Assembly (NCBI GenBank): GCA_963717635.1
Contig: OY970347.1
Location: 558,001-622,000 of the forward strand
DNA from: JALZKA01 sp963717635
GTDB taxonomy: Bacteria > Actinomycetota > Thermoleophilia > Solirubrobacterales > 70-9
Reading direction: 5' to 3'
Length of the DNA stretch: 64,000 bases
Positions 15,429 through 22,740 of the stretch are shown here, in pieces (the stretch's first letter is position 1; every line of letters starts with the position of its first letter). Made by a program: the position numbers and the translations under genes. Under the pieces are notes generated by a model that was not told the DNA's origin, did not search any database, and saw only the letters and a list, made by a program, of their open reading frames with translations.

Positions 15429-16928
15429 TCAGCGTTGCACCAGGAAGGCAAAGACCTGCTTCGGTTCGAGACCGCGCCGTAGCTCCTTGCGCTCGACCAG
15501 GACGGGCTCAGCCGCTCGGAAGCGGATCAGCCTGAAGTAGTCGGTCGCAACCGTCTCCACTCGATCGAAGCGTGGATCTGGATCCGGGGGGCCCGCGTCG
15601 AACGCGAGGTCCGCCGGGCCGAGCAGCACGAGTTCCCTCAAGGTGCCGGTGGCGGGGAGCAGCTTTACATCCAGATACGCCATCAGGGGGGCGTTCCCGT
15701 GGTTGCGCATCAGCAGGATCGCCCGCCCCTGCGGCGCGTCATCGCCGATCGCCTCTGCCGCACCACGCCAGTCCTCCTCGTATTTCGGCTCTTGGGCGGT
15801 CGCCACCACGATCGCCGTCGAGAGCAGGCAGGCGGCGAGCGCGACGGCCGGGCCCACGCGCCCCGCCTCCGGCGGCCCCAGGCCGGCAGCGATCACGAGC
15901 ACCATCGGCAGGATCACCCAGATGAAATTCCTCGGCATGAAGAAGTCGACGCCAGCAAGTGAGAGCAGGACGGCCGACGAAACCGCCGCGGCCCCGACTC
16001 CCGCAACGAAAAGCGCCCTTTGCCTGTAGGCAGGTCTGGTCCGGCGAAACAGCAACCAGAGGGCGACGAGGCAGGCGAGGATCGGAACCGCGGCAAGCCA
16101 GAGCTCCACCTGGTTGCCAACCAGGTAACGGCCTACGTCCGCCAGGCGCTCGAGAAGCGGCAGTGCTGAGCTGAAGTCCTGCCCGTCATGGTCGATCACC
16201 AGCGGCAGGAGGCCCGCGCCGACGGCCACGCTCGGCAAGAGCGCCAGCACGACCGCCCTGTGCCGCTCGCGAGCCAGCAGTAGGCAAGCCGCCTCGGCGG
16301 CGACGAGAAAGACCCCGTAGTAGTGGGTCAGCAGGGCGAGCGCTGACATTGCCGACCACCACGGAAGCGCGTGCTCTTTGCCGGCGCGAGCACGCAGGAA
16401 GAAGAGGAACGAGAGGCCGCCAAGCAGTGCGAGCAGTGCGTATGCCCGAGCCTCCTGGGAATACCAGATGAGGAACGGATTGGTCGCGACCAGCGCCGCG
16501 GCGACGATCCCGACGCGGCGAGAGAAGAGCTCCCGGCCGGCGCAATAGGCGACCACGATCAGTGCGATTCCAACCAGCGCCGAGAACGAGCGAACGCCGG
16601 CCTCGCCGAGTCCGAAGATCCGAGTCCAGCCCCAGGCCAGCACGTAGTAGAGCGGCGGGGTTCGCTCGGTCTCGGGAATGGCCGCGAGCATCCCGCCGAA
16701 GTCGTGGTCGAGGACCAAGGCGGTGAACGCCTCGTCGTACCAGAAGCTCTTGGCGGACAGCGCCGCCATTCGAAGGCCCCCGCCGACGGCGACAATCGCG
16801 ACGAGGGTGAAAATCGGGGCCCCGCCGCACGCGCGACGGGACCCCGATCGAATCGGAAAGGAGCGCGTTCTATCGCTTGCCGTACGCGACGCCCTCCATC
16901 GACTTGATGCCGTCGTCGGGGCCGCCAT
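15429..16928 (-). CDS. GT-C membrane glycosyltransferase (PMT/GT39-like)
   Basis: Up to 499 residues with about ten membrane segments. The catalytic loop SFWYDEAFTALV after the first membrane helix contains the Asp-Glu pair of PMT/ArnT-type polyprenyl-phosphate-sugar transferases. TPPLYYVLAWGW and WYSQEARAYALL are further conserved family blocks, and the C-terminal 110 residues form an external soluble domain. It should transfer a sugar from a lipid-phosphate donor to a surface acceptor. The start is uncertain: ATG 16928 has a GGCGGAG site 9 nt upstream. However, the first 35 codons have poor third-position GC and overlap a different reading frame plus a terminator-like hairpin (see 16870 and 16813). 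Confidence 0.85.
   Translation of the reverse strand: MAAPTTASSRWRASRTASDRTRSFPIRSGSRRACGGAPIFTLVAIVAVGGGLRMAALSAKSFWYDEAFTALVLDHDFGGMLAAIPETERTPPLYYVLAWGWTRIFGLGEAGVRSFSALVGIALIVVAYCAGRELFSRRVGIVAAALVATNPFLIWYSQEARAYALLALLGGLSFLFFLRARAGKEHALPWWSAMSALALLTHYYGVFLVAAEAACLLLARERHRAVVLALLPSVAVGAGLLPLVIDHDGQDFSSALPLLERLADVGRYLVGNQVELWLAAVPILACLVALWLLFRRTRPAYRQRALFVAGVGAAAVSSAVLLSLAGVDFFMPRNFIWVILPMVLVIAAGLGPPEAGRVGPAVALAACLLSTAIVVATAQEPKYEEDWRGAAEAIGDDAPQGRAILLMRNHGNAPLMAYLDVKLLPATGTLRELVLLGPADLAFDAGPPDPDPRFDRVETVATDYFRLIRFRAAEPVLVERKELRRGLEPKQVFAFLVQR
16813..16848 (-). terminator. Terminator-like hairpin near the 5' end of the GT-C gene
   Basis: On the minus strand a 16-bp stem (ATCGGGGTCCCGTCGC with GCGGCGGGGCCCCGAT, two G-U pairs) closes a 4-nt loop and ends in TTTT. 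It lies 21 nt after the stop of the short frame 16870-16935. Confidence 0.55.
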
Positions 16929-16935
16929 ACGCCAA
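16870..16935 (-). CDS. Possible 21-residue peptide gene
   Basis: The frame from TTG 16935 encodes a 21-mer containing GGPDDGIKSMEGVAYGKR and stops at TAG. Nineteen of 21 third positions are G or C and second positions are AT-rich, a coding pattern that the overlapping GT-C frame lacks here. A terminator-like hairpin follows directly. Against it: no good ribosome site is spaced for TTG, and the peptide matches no family I know. It may instead be the 3' remnant of a lost gene. Confidence 0.35.
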   Translation of the reverse strand: MAYGGPDDGIKSMEGVAYGKR

Positions 16936-17037
16936 ATCTCCGCCGATAGTTCTGCGCGCCTCCCTGCGACGCCCGTCGGCGATCCTATCCCGGGTCGGCC
17001 CCTGATGCGCGCACTCCGCCGCTAACCTGAACGCCGC

Positions 17038-17109
17038 GCCCGGATAGCTCAGTGGTAGAGCACCTCCATGGTAAGGAGGGGGTCGTGGGTTCAAGTCCCA
17101 CTCCGGGCT
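17038..17109 (+). tRNA. tRNA-Thr (anticodon GGT)
   Basis: 72 nt. Acceptor GCCCGGA/TCCGGGC, D-arm AGCTCAGTGGTAGAGC, anticodon stem CCTCC/GGAGG with loop ATGGTAA (anticodon GGT, reads ACC/ACT), and T-arm GTGGG-TTCAAGT-CCCAC. Discriminator T, no encoded CCA. Together with the CGT isoacceptor at 1034 this gives two tRNA-Thr in the window. Confidence 0.96.
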
Positions 17110-17121
17110 CTGTGACGCGCC

Positions 17122-18564
17122 CTAGCCGGCTGGCGGCACCCAGCCGCCGAACGCCCGCTCCAGCTCCAGCGCGACCCCGATAGCGAGGTGGTCGCGCTCC
17201 GGCGCCGCAACCACCTGCACCCCAAGCGGCAGGCCGCCGCGGCCGAGGCCCAAAGGCACCTGCGTGACCGGCACGCCGGCCAGGTTGAAGACCACCATCG
17301 GGGCGATGCTCCGCGGGCGCCGCATGATCGTCCCGTGCCGAGGGGCGACACGGTGAAACGGCGGGTGGAGCAGGACGCCGTCCCCGATCGTGGCGACCAG
17401 TTCTTCGCTCAGCGAGCGGCCGGCGGCCAGCATCCTGCGCGTCAGGCGCGCCGGCGTCGGCACCCGCTCGATCGCGGCGAGGAACCGGGTGGGTCCGGTA
17501 TGCGGGCCGGAGCGCGCGAACGACTCTCGCAACCGCGGCGGCACCGCGCCGGCATCGGTCAGCATGCTCGCGATCGTGGCGGAGGAGGAGTGCTTGAGGG
17601 CGATCACGTAGAGCTCGTAGGCGCGTCGCAGGCGCCTCAGGTCAGGCCGGACGATCACCGCCCCCCGCTCGACCAGCGCCCGCGCCGCTCGGTCGCGAGC
17701 GGCGCGCAGCCCGCGCGCCACCGGGTAGTAGGCGAAGCTCGACCCGAGCAGCACGCGCAGGCCCTCGAGCGAGACCGTCGCCGGGTCGCCCAGCTCCATC
17801 CCTGCGCTTGCCACCGAGAGCTCGTCGCCCTCGTCGGGACCGGCGATCGCGCGCAGGATCGGCGCCAGGTCTTCGGCGCACCGGGCGAGCGGCCCGATTC
17901 CCAGGAGCTTCAATGCGCCGTCGGCCGCCGGCGGGTACACGCCGGTGGCGGGCACCAGCCCCGGCGTCGGCTTGTGACCGAACACGCCGTTGAAGAACGA
18001 GGGAACCCGGATCGAGCCGCCGATGTCGCTGCCGAGCCCGAACGGCGCGAAGCCCGAGCCGATCGCCGCGCCCTCGCCGCCGGACGACCCGCCAGCCGAC
18101 CGGCGCGGGTCGTAGGCGTTCGAGGTGAGTCCGTAGACGCGGTTGGTGCTCTCGACCCACATCGTCAGCTCGGATGTGTTCGTCACCCCCAGCGGGATCG
18201 CTCCCGCGGCCACGATCCGCTCGATGACCGCCGCCGAGCGCTCAGCCCTGATCTCCGCCCGCGCCACGACCCCGGCGGAGTTCGGCATCCCGGCAACGGC
18301 GATCGATTCCTTCACGGTGCACGGCACGCCCAGGAACGGCGGCAGGTCCTCGCCGTCGGCCGCCGCGACGATCCGGGCGTCGGCGGCGTCCGCCTCCTCA
18401 CGTGCTGCGGCGAAGCGATCGGCGACCACGGCGTTGACCCGCGGGTTGCGGCGCTCGATCAGGTCGATGTGCTGATCGACGAGCTCGCGCGAGCTCACCT
18501 CGCCGGCGCGGATCGCCCGCGCGAGGGAAACCGCGGAGCGCTCTATCAGTGGCCCACCCGTCAT
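17122..18564 (-). CDS. Amidase signature family hydrolase
   Basis: 480 residues from ATG 18564. The Ser-cisSer-Lys triad is intact: Lys85 (CTVKES), Ser160 in GGSSGG and Ser184 in DIGGSIR, with the normal 24-residue spacing between the serines. The GGSSGGEGAAIGSG block and HKPTPG segment are canonical. It hydrolyses an amide to acid plus ammonia or amine in the cytosol. It is not a GatA: there is no gatC/gatB neighbour, and the C-terminal half diverges toward fatty-acid-amide-hydrolase-like and general amidases. It diverges from the FHA gene with only 30 nt between. Confidence 0.9.
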   Translation of the reverse strand: MTGGPLIERSAVSLARAIRAGEVSSRELVDQHIDLIERRNPRVNAVVADRFAAAREEADAADARIVAAADGEDLPPFLGVPCTVKESIAVAGMPNSAGVVARAEIRAERSAAVIERIVAAGAIPLGVTNTSELTMWVESTNRVYGLTSNAYDPRRSAGGSSGGEGAAIGSGFAPFGLGSDIGGSIRVPSFFNGVFGHKPTPGLVPATGVYPPAADGALKLLGIGPLARCAEDLAPILRAIAGPDEGDELSVASAGMELGDPATVSLEGLRVLLGSSFAYYPVARGLRAARDRAARALVERGAVIVRPDLRRLRRAYELYVIALKHSSSATIASMLTDAGAVPPRLRESFARSGPHTGPTRFLAAIERVPTPARLTRRMLAAGRSLSEELVATIGDGVLLHPPFHRVAPRHGTIMRRPRSIAPMVVFNLAGVPVTQVPLGLGRGGLPLGVQVVAAPERDHLAIGVALELERAFGGWVPPAG

Positions 18565-18594
18565 CGCGCCGAGCGATCGTAGACTTCGGCCCCG

Positions 18595-18957
18595 ATGGCC
18601 ACCGCCCACCTCGCACTGACCGCCGGCGACAGCGAGCAGCTGTTCTCGTTCTCCGAGGAGGCGGTGCTCGGCCGCGGCGCCGCCGCCGACGTCTCGATTC
18701 CGGACCCCAGCATCTCGCGCCGACACGCGCTGGCGCGCCTCGAGGGCAAGACCGTCGTGCTCGAGGACCTCGGCTCGGCCAACGGCACCTACCTGAACGG
18801 AAGCCCTGTGAAGAGCGCAACCCGCGCCGAACACGGCGACACGATCCGCGTCGGCGCGGTCGACCTCGAGCTGCGGATCGAGGAGGGCGGCACCGAGGAG
18901 ATCGGCGATCCGGTGGCGACGCCGACGGAGATCCTGAAGGCCGAGGATTTGCGCTGA
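18595..18957 (+). CDS. Single FHA-domain protein
   Basis: 120 residues, almost entirely one forkhead-associated domain. The phosphothreonine-binding residues are present: Gly26-Arg27 in VLGRG, Ser41-Arg-Arg-His44 in SISRRHA, and Asn in the DLGSANGTYLNG turn. FHA domains bind pThr peptides and so connect to Ser/Thr kinases; in actinobacteria small FHA proteins often regulate metabolism or secretion (GarA is the known example). No kinase gene is adjacent. An acidic, Thr-containing tail (residues 98-120; TPTE) could itself be a phosphorylation site, as in GarA, where the site is at the N-terminus instead. Confidence 0.92.
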   Translation: MATAHLALTAGDSEQLFSFSEEAVLGRGAAADVSIPDPSISRRHALARLEGKTVVLEDLGSANGTYLNGSPVKSATRAEHGDTIRVGAVDLELRIEEGGTEEIGDPVATPTEILKAEDLR

Positions 18958-18987
18958 GTTCGCAAGAATGCGGGTAGTGACATCCGC

Positions 18988-19101
18988 ATGAACAATCCCG
19001 AGAAGGCACTCACCGACAAGCTGAACTGCGGTGGCGGCAACGACGTCGCGGTCGCCGACAGGGCGGACACGGTCAGCAGGCACTGCGAGACCGTCCGGTA
19101 A
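18988..19101 (+). CDS. 37-residue ORF resembling the C-terminal tail of RTX-like proteins
   Basis: Reads MNNPEKALTDKLNCGGGN and ends ADTVSRHCETVR. Third positions are nearly all G/C, so it looks translated. The pattern C-G-x-G-x-D-x4-D-x2-D-x-V-x3-C-E-x-V is one I associate with the C-terminal end of actinobacterial Ca-binding, RTX-like secreted proteins. No signal peptide or ribosome site is seen. The frame is open 30 nt upstream without a start. It is more likely the decayed end of a longer gene than a working protein. Confidence 0.4.
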   Translation: MNNPEKALTDKLNCGGGNDVAVADRADTVSRHCETVR

Positions 19102-19147
19102 GTCCGCGCACCGGCGCGAACCAGGACCGGCAGAGAGTTCCAGATAC

Positions 19148-19187
19148 GCGATCGGCCGCAGGTGCTCCGGCGCCTGCGGCCGATCGC
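19148..19187 (+). terminator. Strong hairpin before rpmG
   Basis: 18-bp stem (one G-U) with TCCG loop; arms GCGATCGGCCGCAGGTGC and GCGCCTGCGGCCGATCGC. The following T-tract is weak (TATCCTT). It probably ends transcripts from the FHA side. Confidence 0.65.
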
Positions 19188-19204
19188 TATCCTTGCCCAA
19201 CCTC

Positions 19205-19228
19205 GCGCCTCGGCGCAGAGGTCTTTTT
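19205..19228 (+). terminator. Short hairpin with T7 tract before rpmG
   Basis: GCGCC-TC-GGCGC, or alternatively CCTC/GAGG, followed by GTCTTTTTTT. It is placed 45 nt before the rpmG start, so it is a terminator for upstream reading or an attenuator of the rpmG-secE-nusG operon. The rest of the 18958-19272 interval holds no other recognisable element. Confidence 0.5.
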
Positions 19229-19272
19229 TTCGTATGGACCCGCTTATCGGCGGCACTTGAGAAGAGGAGCGA

Positions 19273-19437
19273 ATGGCTCGCGGAGACGTCCGGATCGCTG
19301 TCACCCTCGCGTGCGAGGAGTGCAAGCGGCGGAACTATCAGACCAACAAGTCGCGGCGCAACACGCCGGACCGAATCGAGATGCGCAAGTACTGCCGGTG
19401 GTGCTCGAAGCACACGCCACACAAGGAAACGCGCTGA
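19273..19437 (+). CDS. rpmG: 50S ribosomal protein L33, zinc-ribbon type
   Basis: 54 residues, full length. Cys pairs C-E-E-C (about residues 14-17) and C-R-W-C (about 41-44) form the zinc ribbon of the Cys-plus L33 form. It binds 23S rRNA near the E site. An AAGAGGAGC site precedes ATG 19273. Heading the rpmG-secE-nusG-rplK-rplA block is the common actinobacterial and Firmicute order. The tRNA-Trp or tRNA-Thr genes that often sit here are absent. Confidence 0.96.
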   Translation: MARGDVRIAVTLACEECKRRNYQTNKSRRNTPDRIEMRKYCRWCSKHTPHKETR

Positions 19438-19455
19438 GGCGCGGACCCTCGAGCG

Positions 19456-20013
19456 ATGGCTAAGTCAAGGGCACAGCGGAAGGCCGAGCAGCGCAAGCGC
19501 CAGGCCCAGCGCCAGGAAAACGGCGACACGGAGGCCGAGGCGCAGCATCGCACCCAGGTGCCCGAGTCGGCCGATGTCGACGTCGTCGAGCTGGCCGAGC
19601 AGGGAGCCGAACTCGACGAATTGAGGGGCAGGCCGGCCGAGCCGGAGGCGCCTGCGCCCTCGCGCGCCGAGACGGCGCCATCAAGGCAGGACCCCGAGCT
19701 TCCCGCGGAGGCTGCCCCCCCCGCCGACAAGATCACCCGGCGCGAGCAAAAGCGCCAGGAGCGCGAGCGCAAGCAGGCCGCCAAGGCGTCGGTCGACCGG
19801 CGCAAGCCCCGCGAGGAGGCGCCCGAGCGCGAACGCGGCCGGGTCATGGGCTTCCTCGTCTCCTGCGTCGCCGAGCTGCGCAAGGTGCAGTGGCCCAACC
19901 GCGAGACCCTGATCCAGGCTTCCGCGGTAACCGTCGTCTTCATCGCCGTCGCCGCCGCCTATCTGGGAGTGCTCGACGGCGCCTTCAACTGGCTCGTCCA
20001 GCGCGTCCTCTAG
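19456..20013 (+). CDS. secE: Preprotein translocase subunit SecE with long N-terminal extension
   Basis: 185 residues, three times the minimal SecE. Only the last 55 residues are the SecE core: the amphipathic helix with VAELRKVQWPNRETL, then one membrane helix (ASAVTVVFIAVAAAYLGVL). SecE clamps SecY in the translocon. Residues 1-125 are low-complexity and charged, with a Lys/Arg/Gln-rich start, an acidic Pro/Ala middle and a basic KRQERERKQAAK stretch, probably disordered in the cytosol. Order secE-nusG is universal. Start ATG 19456 follows rpmG by 18 nt. Confidence 0.95.
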   Translation: MAKSRAQRKAEQRKRQAQRQENGDTEAEAQHRTQVPESADVDVVELAEQGAELDELRGRPAEPEAPAPSRAETAPSRQDPELPAEAAPPADKITRREQKRQERERKQAAKASVDRRKPREEAPERERGRVMGFLVSCVAELRKVQWPNRETLIQASAVTVVFIAVAAAYLGVLDGAFNWLVQRVL

Positions 20014-20059
20014 GCGCGACCAACCACACACAACCGAGAACTGAGGACTTACTCAAAGC

Positions 20060-20581
20060 ATGTTTCGCTGGTACGTGATCAACACCTACTCGGGCCACGA
20101 GAAGAAGGTCAAGAACAACCTGGAGCACCGGGTCGAGACGATGGGCGCGCGCCAGCGGGTCCGCCAGGTCGTGGTCCCGACCGAGCAGGTCTCCGAGCTC
20201 AAGGACGGCCAGCGGATCTCGGTCGAGAAGCGGACCATGCCGGGTTACGTCCTGGTCAACATGGAGATGACCGACGACGCCTGGAACCTGGTCAAGAACA
20301 CCCCGGGCGTGACCGGATTCGTCGGCTCGCGCAACAAGCCGATCCCGCTCTCGCAGGCCGAGGTCGACCGCCTCATGCACCGCGAGACGGCCGAGCGCCC
20401 CCGGGCCCAGGCCCAGTTCGACATCGGCGAGACGGTCAAGGTCATCTCCGGGCCGATGTCCGACTTCTCCGGCGAGATCGCCGAGATCAACGAGGACGCA
20501 CAGCGCCTCAAGATCCTGGTCTCGATCTTCGGCCGCGAGACTCCGGTCGAGGTCGGCTACGACCAGGTGAAGAAGGTCTAG
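20060..20581 (+). CDS. nusG: Transcription termination/antitermination factor NusG
   Basis: 173 residues. The NGN domain comes first (FRWYVINTYSGHEKKVKNNLE; PGYVLVNMEM) and the C-terminal KOW domain follows (GETVKVISGPMSDFSGEI; VSIFGRETPVEV). It binds RNA polymerase, tunes pausing and links to Rho or ribosomal S10. There is no large domain-I insertion. It lies 46 nt after secE. Confidence 0.97.
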   Translation: MFRWYVINTYSGHEKKVKNNLEHRVETMGARQRVRQVVVPTEQVSELKDGQRISVEKRTMPGYVLVNMEMTDDAWNLVKNTPGVTGFVGSRNKPIPLSQAEVDRLMHRETAERPRAQAQFDIGETVKVISGPMSDFSGEIAEINEDAQRLKILVSIFGRETPVEVGYDQVKKV

Positions 20582-20610
20582 TCGGCTACCTTCCAGACCG
20601 GCGATTCGCG

Positions 20611-21042
20611 ATGGCCAAGAAAGTCCTGACAATGATCAAGCTGCAGATCCCGGCTGGGGCTGCGAACCCGGCGCCGCCGGTCGGCCCCGCGCTGGGCCAG
20701 CACGGCGTCAACATCATGGACTTCTGCAAGGCGTTCAACGCGCAGACCGAGCAGGACCGCGGCACGATCATCCCGGTCGAGATCACGGTCTACGAGGACC
20801 GCTCCTTCGACTTCATCACCAAGACCCCGCCCGCTGCGGTGCTGATCCGCGAGGCGCTCGGGATCGCGAAGGGCTCGGGCGAGCCCAACCGCGAGAAGGT
20901 CGGCACGATCTCGGCCGCTCAGGTGCGGGCGATCGCCGAGAAGAAGATGCCCGACCTGAACGCCAACGACCTTGACGCTGCGTCGCGGATCATCGCCGGC
21001 ACCGCGCGCTCGATGGGCGTCGACGTCGAGGGCCTCGAGTGA
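20611..21042 (+). CDS. rplK: 50S ribosomal protein L11
   Basis: 143 residues. The N-terminal Pro-rich loop (KLQIPAGAANPAPPVGPALGQHGVN) binds thiostrepton-type antibiotics and the GTPase-associated centre. The C-terminal 23S rRNA-binding domain ends with ARSMGVDVEGLE. The stop overlaps the rplA start (TGATG). Confidence 0.97.
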   Translation: MAKKVLTMIKLQIPAGAANPAPPVGPALGQHGVNIMDFCKAFNAQTEQDRGTIIPVEITVYEDRSFDFITKTPPAAVLIREALGIAKGSGEPNREKVGTISAAQVRAIAEKKMPDLNANDLDAASRIIAGTARSMGVDVEGLE

Positions 21043-21926
21043 TGGCCAAGACCCGCTCCAAGCGCTATCGCGCCGCCCTCGACCAGGTCGACCGCCACTC
21101 GCAGTACCCGCCGGCGGAGGCCGTCGCCCTGCTCAAGCAGACCGCCAGCACAAAGTTTGACGAGACGGTGGAGCTGCACATGCGCCTCGGGGTCAACGTC
21201 CGCCACGCCGAGGAGCAGCTGCGTGGGACTCTGGCGCTGCCGAACGGCCTCGGCAAGGACGTGACGATCGCGGTCTTCGCGGAGGGCGACGCCGCCCGAG
21301 CCGCCAGCGAAGCCGGGGCCGACCACGTCGGCGCCGCCGACCTCGCCGCCAAGGTCGAGGAGGGCTGGACCGACTTCGACGTCGCAATTTCGACGCCCGC
21401 GCTGATGGGCCCCGTCGTCTCGAAGCTGGGCCGCGTCCTCGGCCCGCAGGGCAAGATGCCGAACCCCAAGGTCGGCACCGTCACCGACGACGTCGCCAAG
21501 GCGGTCGGCGAGGCCAAGACCGGCAAGGTCGAGTACCGCACGGACCGCCAGGCCGTGATCCACATGGCGATCGGCAAGGCCAGCTTCTCAGAGCACGCGC
21601 TGCTCGAGAACTACGCCGCCGTCGTCGACGAGGTGGTCCGCGCCAAGCCGGCCGCCGCAAAGGGCCGCTTTCTGCTCTCGATCACCCTGACGACATCGAT
21701 GGGTCCCGGGATCCGCGTCGACACCGGGCTGATGCGCGAAGCGGAGATCCTCGGCACCGAGCACGAGGAGGGCGGCAACGGCGCCGCTCCGGCCGCGGCG
21801 CCCGAGGAGCCGAAGGCCGAGGAACCGCCGGCCGAGGAGCCGCCCACCGAAGCGGCGCCCCCGGAGGAAGCGCCCGCCGACGAGCCCGAGCCTCCGGACT
21901 CGGAAGCCTCCACCGACGCCAAGTAG
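21042..21926 (+). CDS. rplA: 50S ribosomal protein L1 with acidic C-terminal tail
   Basis: 294 residues; L1 is normally about 230. The core has the expected blocks (FDETVELHMRLGVNVRHAEEQLRG; GPQGKMPNPKVGTVT; SITLTTSMGPGIRVD) and forms the L1 stalk at the E site. The last 55 residues are an Ala/Pro/Glu tail (EEPKAEEPPAEEP and so on) with no fold. ATG 21042 is preferred over GTG 21039 because of the TGATG coupling with rplK. In most genomes rplJ follows directly; here a repeat and a toxin-antitoxin pair intervene. Confidence 0.96.
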   Translation: MAKTRSKRYRAALDQVDRHSQYPPAEAVALLKQTASTKFDETVELHMRLGVNVRHAEEQLRGTLALPNGLGKDVTIAVFAEGDAARAASEAGADHVGAADLAAKVEEGWTDFDVAISTPALMGPVVSKLGRVLGPQGKMPNPKVGTVTDDVAKAVGEAKTGKVEYRTDRQAVIHMAIGKASFSEHALLENYAAVVDEVVRAKPAAAKGRFLLSITLTTSMGPGIRVDTGLMREAEILGTEHEEGGNGAAPAAAPEEPKAEEPPAEEPPTEAAPPEEAPADEPEPPDSEASTDAK

Positions 21927-21929
21927 CGC

Positions 21930-21976
21930 CGGCTTTGCGCCGATCGGGGGCTATAGGGCGGTCACGCGCACAAAGC
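21930..21976 (-). repeat. Dispersed ~50-bp palindromic repeat, copy A
   Basis: On the minus strand this reads GCTTTGT...TGACCG...TATAGCC...CCGATCGGCGCAAAGCCG. It aligns over its full length with copies B (34128) and C (34777). Outer arms GGCTTTG and CAAAGC pair. It starts 4 nt after the rplA stop and precedes vapB. Confidence 0.7.
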
Positions 21977-21992
21977 TGACTGCCGGACGGTG

Positions 21993-22014
21993 ATGTATAC
22001 TGCGCTGTATACAT
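21993..22014 (+). promoter_or_regulatory. vapBC operator overlapping -10 box and start codon
   Basis: A perfect inverted repeat ATGTATAC-N6-GTATACAT. The left arm contains a -10 box (TATACT, 21996-22001) and the right arm overlaps the vapB ATG at 22013. Transcription from this box would start about 5 nt before the ATG, giving a nearly leaderless message, and VapB binding would block it. Autorepression is the known mode for vapBC; this site is an inference from sequence. Confidence 0.7.
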
Positions 22015-22267
22015 GGCGGCCACACGGACACAGATATATCTGACCACCGACCAGCGCTCGAAGCTCGACGAGCTTACGGCTGCGAGCGGCGCGACGCTCG
22101 CGGAATTGATCCGCGAGGCGGTCGACGCATATCTCGAGCGCCAGCCGTCGGACCCCGACGCTGTGCTGGCGACGACCTTCGGCGCCGCACCCGACTTCGA
22201 GGTACCCCCACGGTCCGAGTGGGAGGACCGAGAGCGGCGCATCTGGAGTGACCGGGCTGCTCGTTGA
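22013..22267 (+). CDS. vapB: Ribbon-helix-helix antitoxin (VapB type)
   Basis: 84 residues. The N-terminus has the ribbon-helix-helix DNA-binding pattern (RTQIYLTTDQRSKLDELTAASGATLAELIREAVDAYLE); the C-terminal 40 residues are acidic and Pro-rich with PRSEWEDRERRIW, suited to wrapping a toxin. It should neutralise the downstream PIN toxin and repress the operon through the palindrome at its own start codon. The last 20 nt overlap vapC in another frame. The pair sits between rplA and rplJ, an unusual place. Confidence 0.9.
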   Translation: MAATRTQIYLTTDQRSKLDELTAASGATLAELIREAVDAYLERQPSDPDAVLATTFGAAPDFEVPPRSEWEDRERRIWSDRAAR

Positions 22268-22601
22268 CACGGATGTACTGGTCGACCACCTGCGAGGTGT
22301 CCGGGCATTCGAGCGCCCGGCCGGAGCCACGCTCCATTGCTCGGTGGTCACTCGCGCGGAGCTGTTCGCAGGCCCTAAGGATCAGGAGGAGGAAGTCCGC
22401 GAGTTGCTGGAAGCGTTCCGCGAGATTGCGGTCACGCTCGAACTCGCGGAAGCGGCGGGCCGTATTCGCCGAGCGACGGGGATCGGGCTGCCGGACGCAT
22501 TGATCGCCGCCAGCGCCTTGGCGAATGGGCTGGAGCTGGTGACGCGAAACCTCAGGGACTTCGGCCGCGTTGACGGCCTCGTCCTCACGGGCACGGGCTG
22601 A
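22248..22601 (+). CDS. vapC: PIN-domain ribonuclease toxin VapC
   Basis: 117 residues from GTG 22248. PIN active-site acids are present: Asp7 and Asp9 in VDTDVLVDHLRG, Glu38 in TRAELFAG and Asp83 in GLPDALIAASA, which coordinate Mg for RNA cleavage. VapC toxins cut initiator tRNA, other tRNAs or the rRNA sarcin-ricin loop and stop translation. The system appears intact: both genes are full length and overlap. It separates rplKA from rplJL, so its transcription could read into the L10 leader. Confidence 0.92.
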   Translation: MTGLLVDTDVLVDHLRGVRAFERPAGATLHCSVVTRAELFAGPKDQEEEVRELLEAFREIAVTLELAEAAGRIRRATGIGLPDALIAASALANGLELVTRNLRDFGRVDGLVLTGTG

Positions 22602-22740
22602 CGGCGCGCCGTCGCTACACTCACGCGCCGACAACTTCGCCTGCCGAAGACCACTGGCCGGGACCTCCCGTAACTCCAGTGCAGGTGGTGCCCGGAGAGC
22701 AGTTTTTCCGAGCCCGCCTGCGTGCGGGCTTTTTCATGAG
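22602..22740 (+). promoter_or_regulatory. L10-type ribosomal leader
   Basis: The 139-nt gap before rplJ contains CACTGG and CCAGTG arms (perfect 6 bp) around CCGGGACCTCCCG, then GGTGGTGCCCGGAG. This is the general layout of the ribosomal L10 leader (CGAAGACC... start, L10(L12)4-binding stem). TACACT at 22616 may be a -10 box. L10 autoregulation through such a leader is established in several bacteria; here it is inferred. Confidence 0.7.
22711..22735 (+). terminator. Attenuator directly before rplJ
   Basis: AGCCCGC-N6-GCGGGCT stem followed by TTTTT (22730-22734), only 6 nt before the rplJ ATG. It is an intrinsic terminator that must be overridden for rplJL expression, consistent with transcription attenuation. 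Confidence 0.75.

Noticed and set aside
18565..19422. Upstream extension of the amidase frame across the FHA and rpmG genes
   Set aside because: Amidase homology starts at ATG 18564 and the extension is antisense to two real genes.
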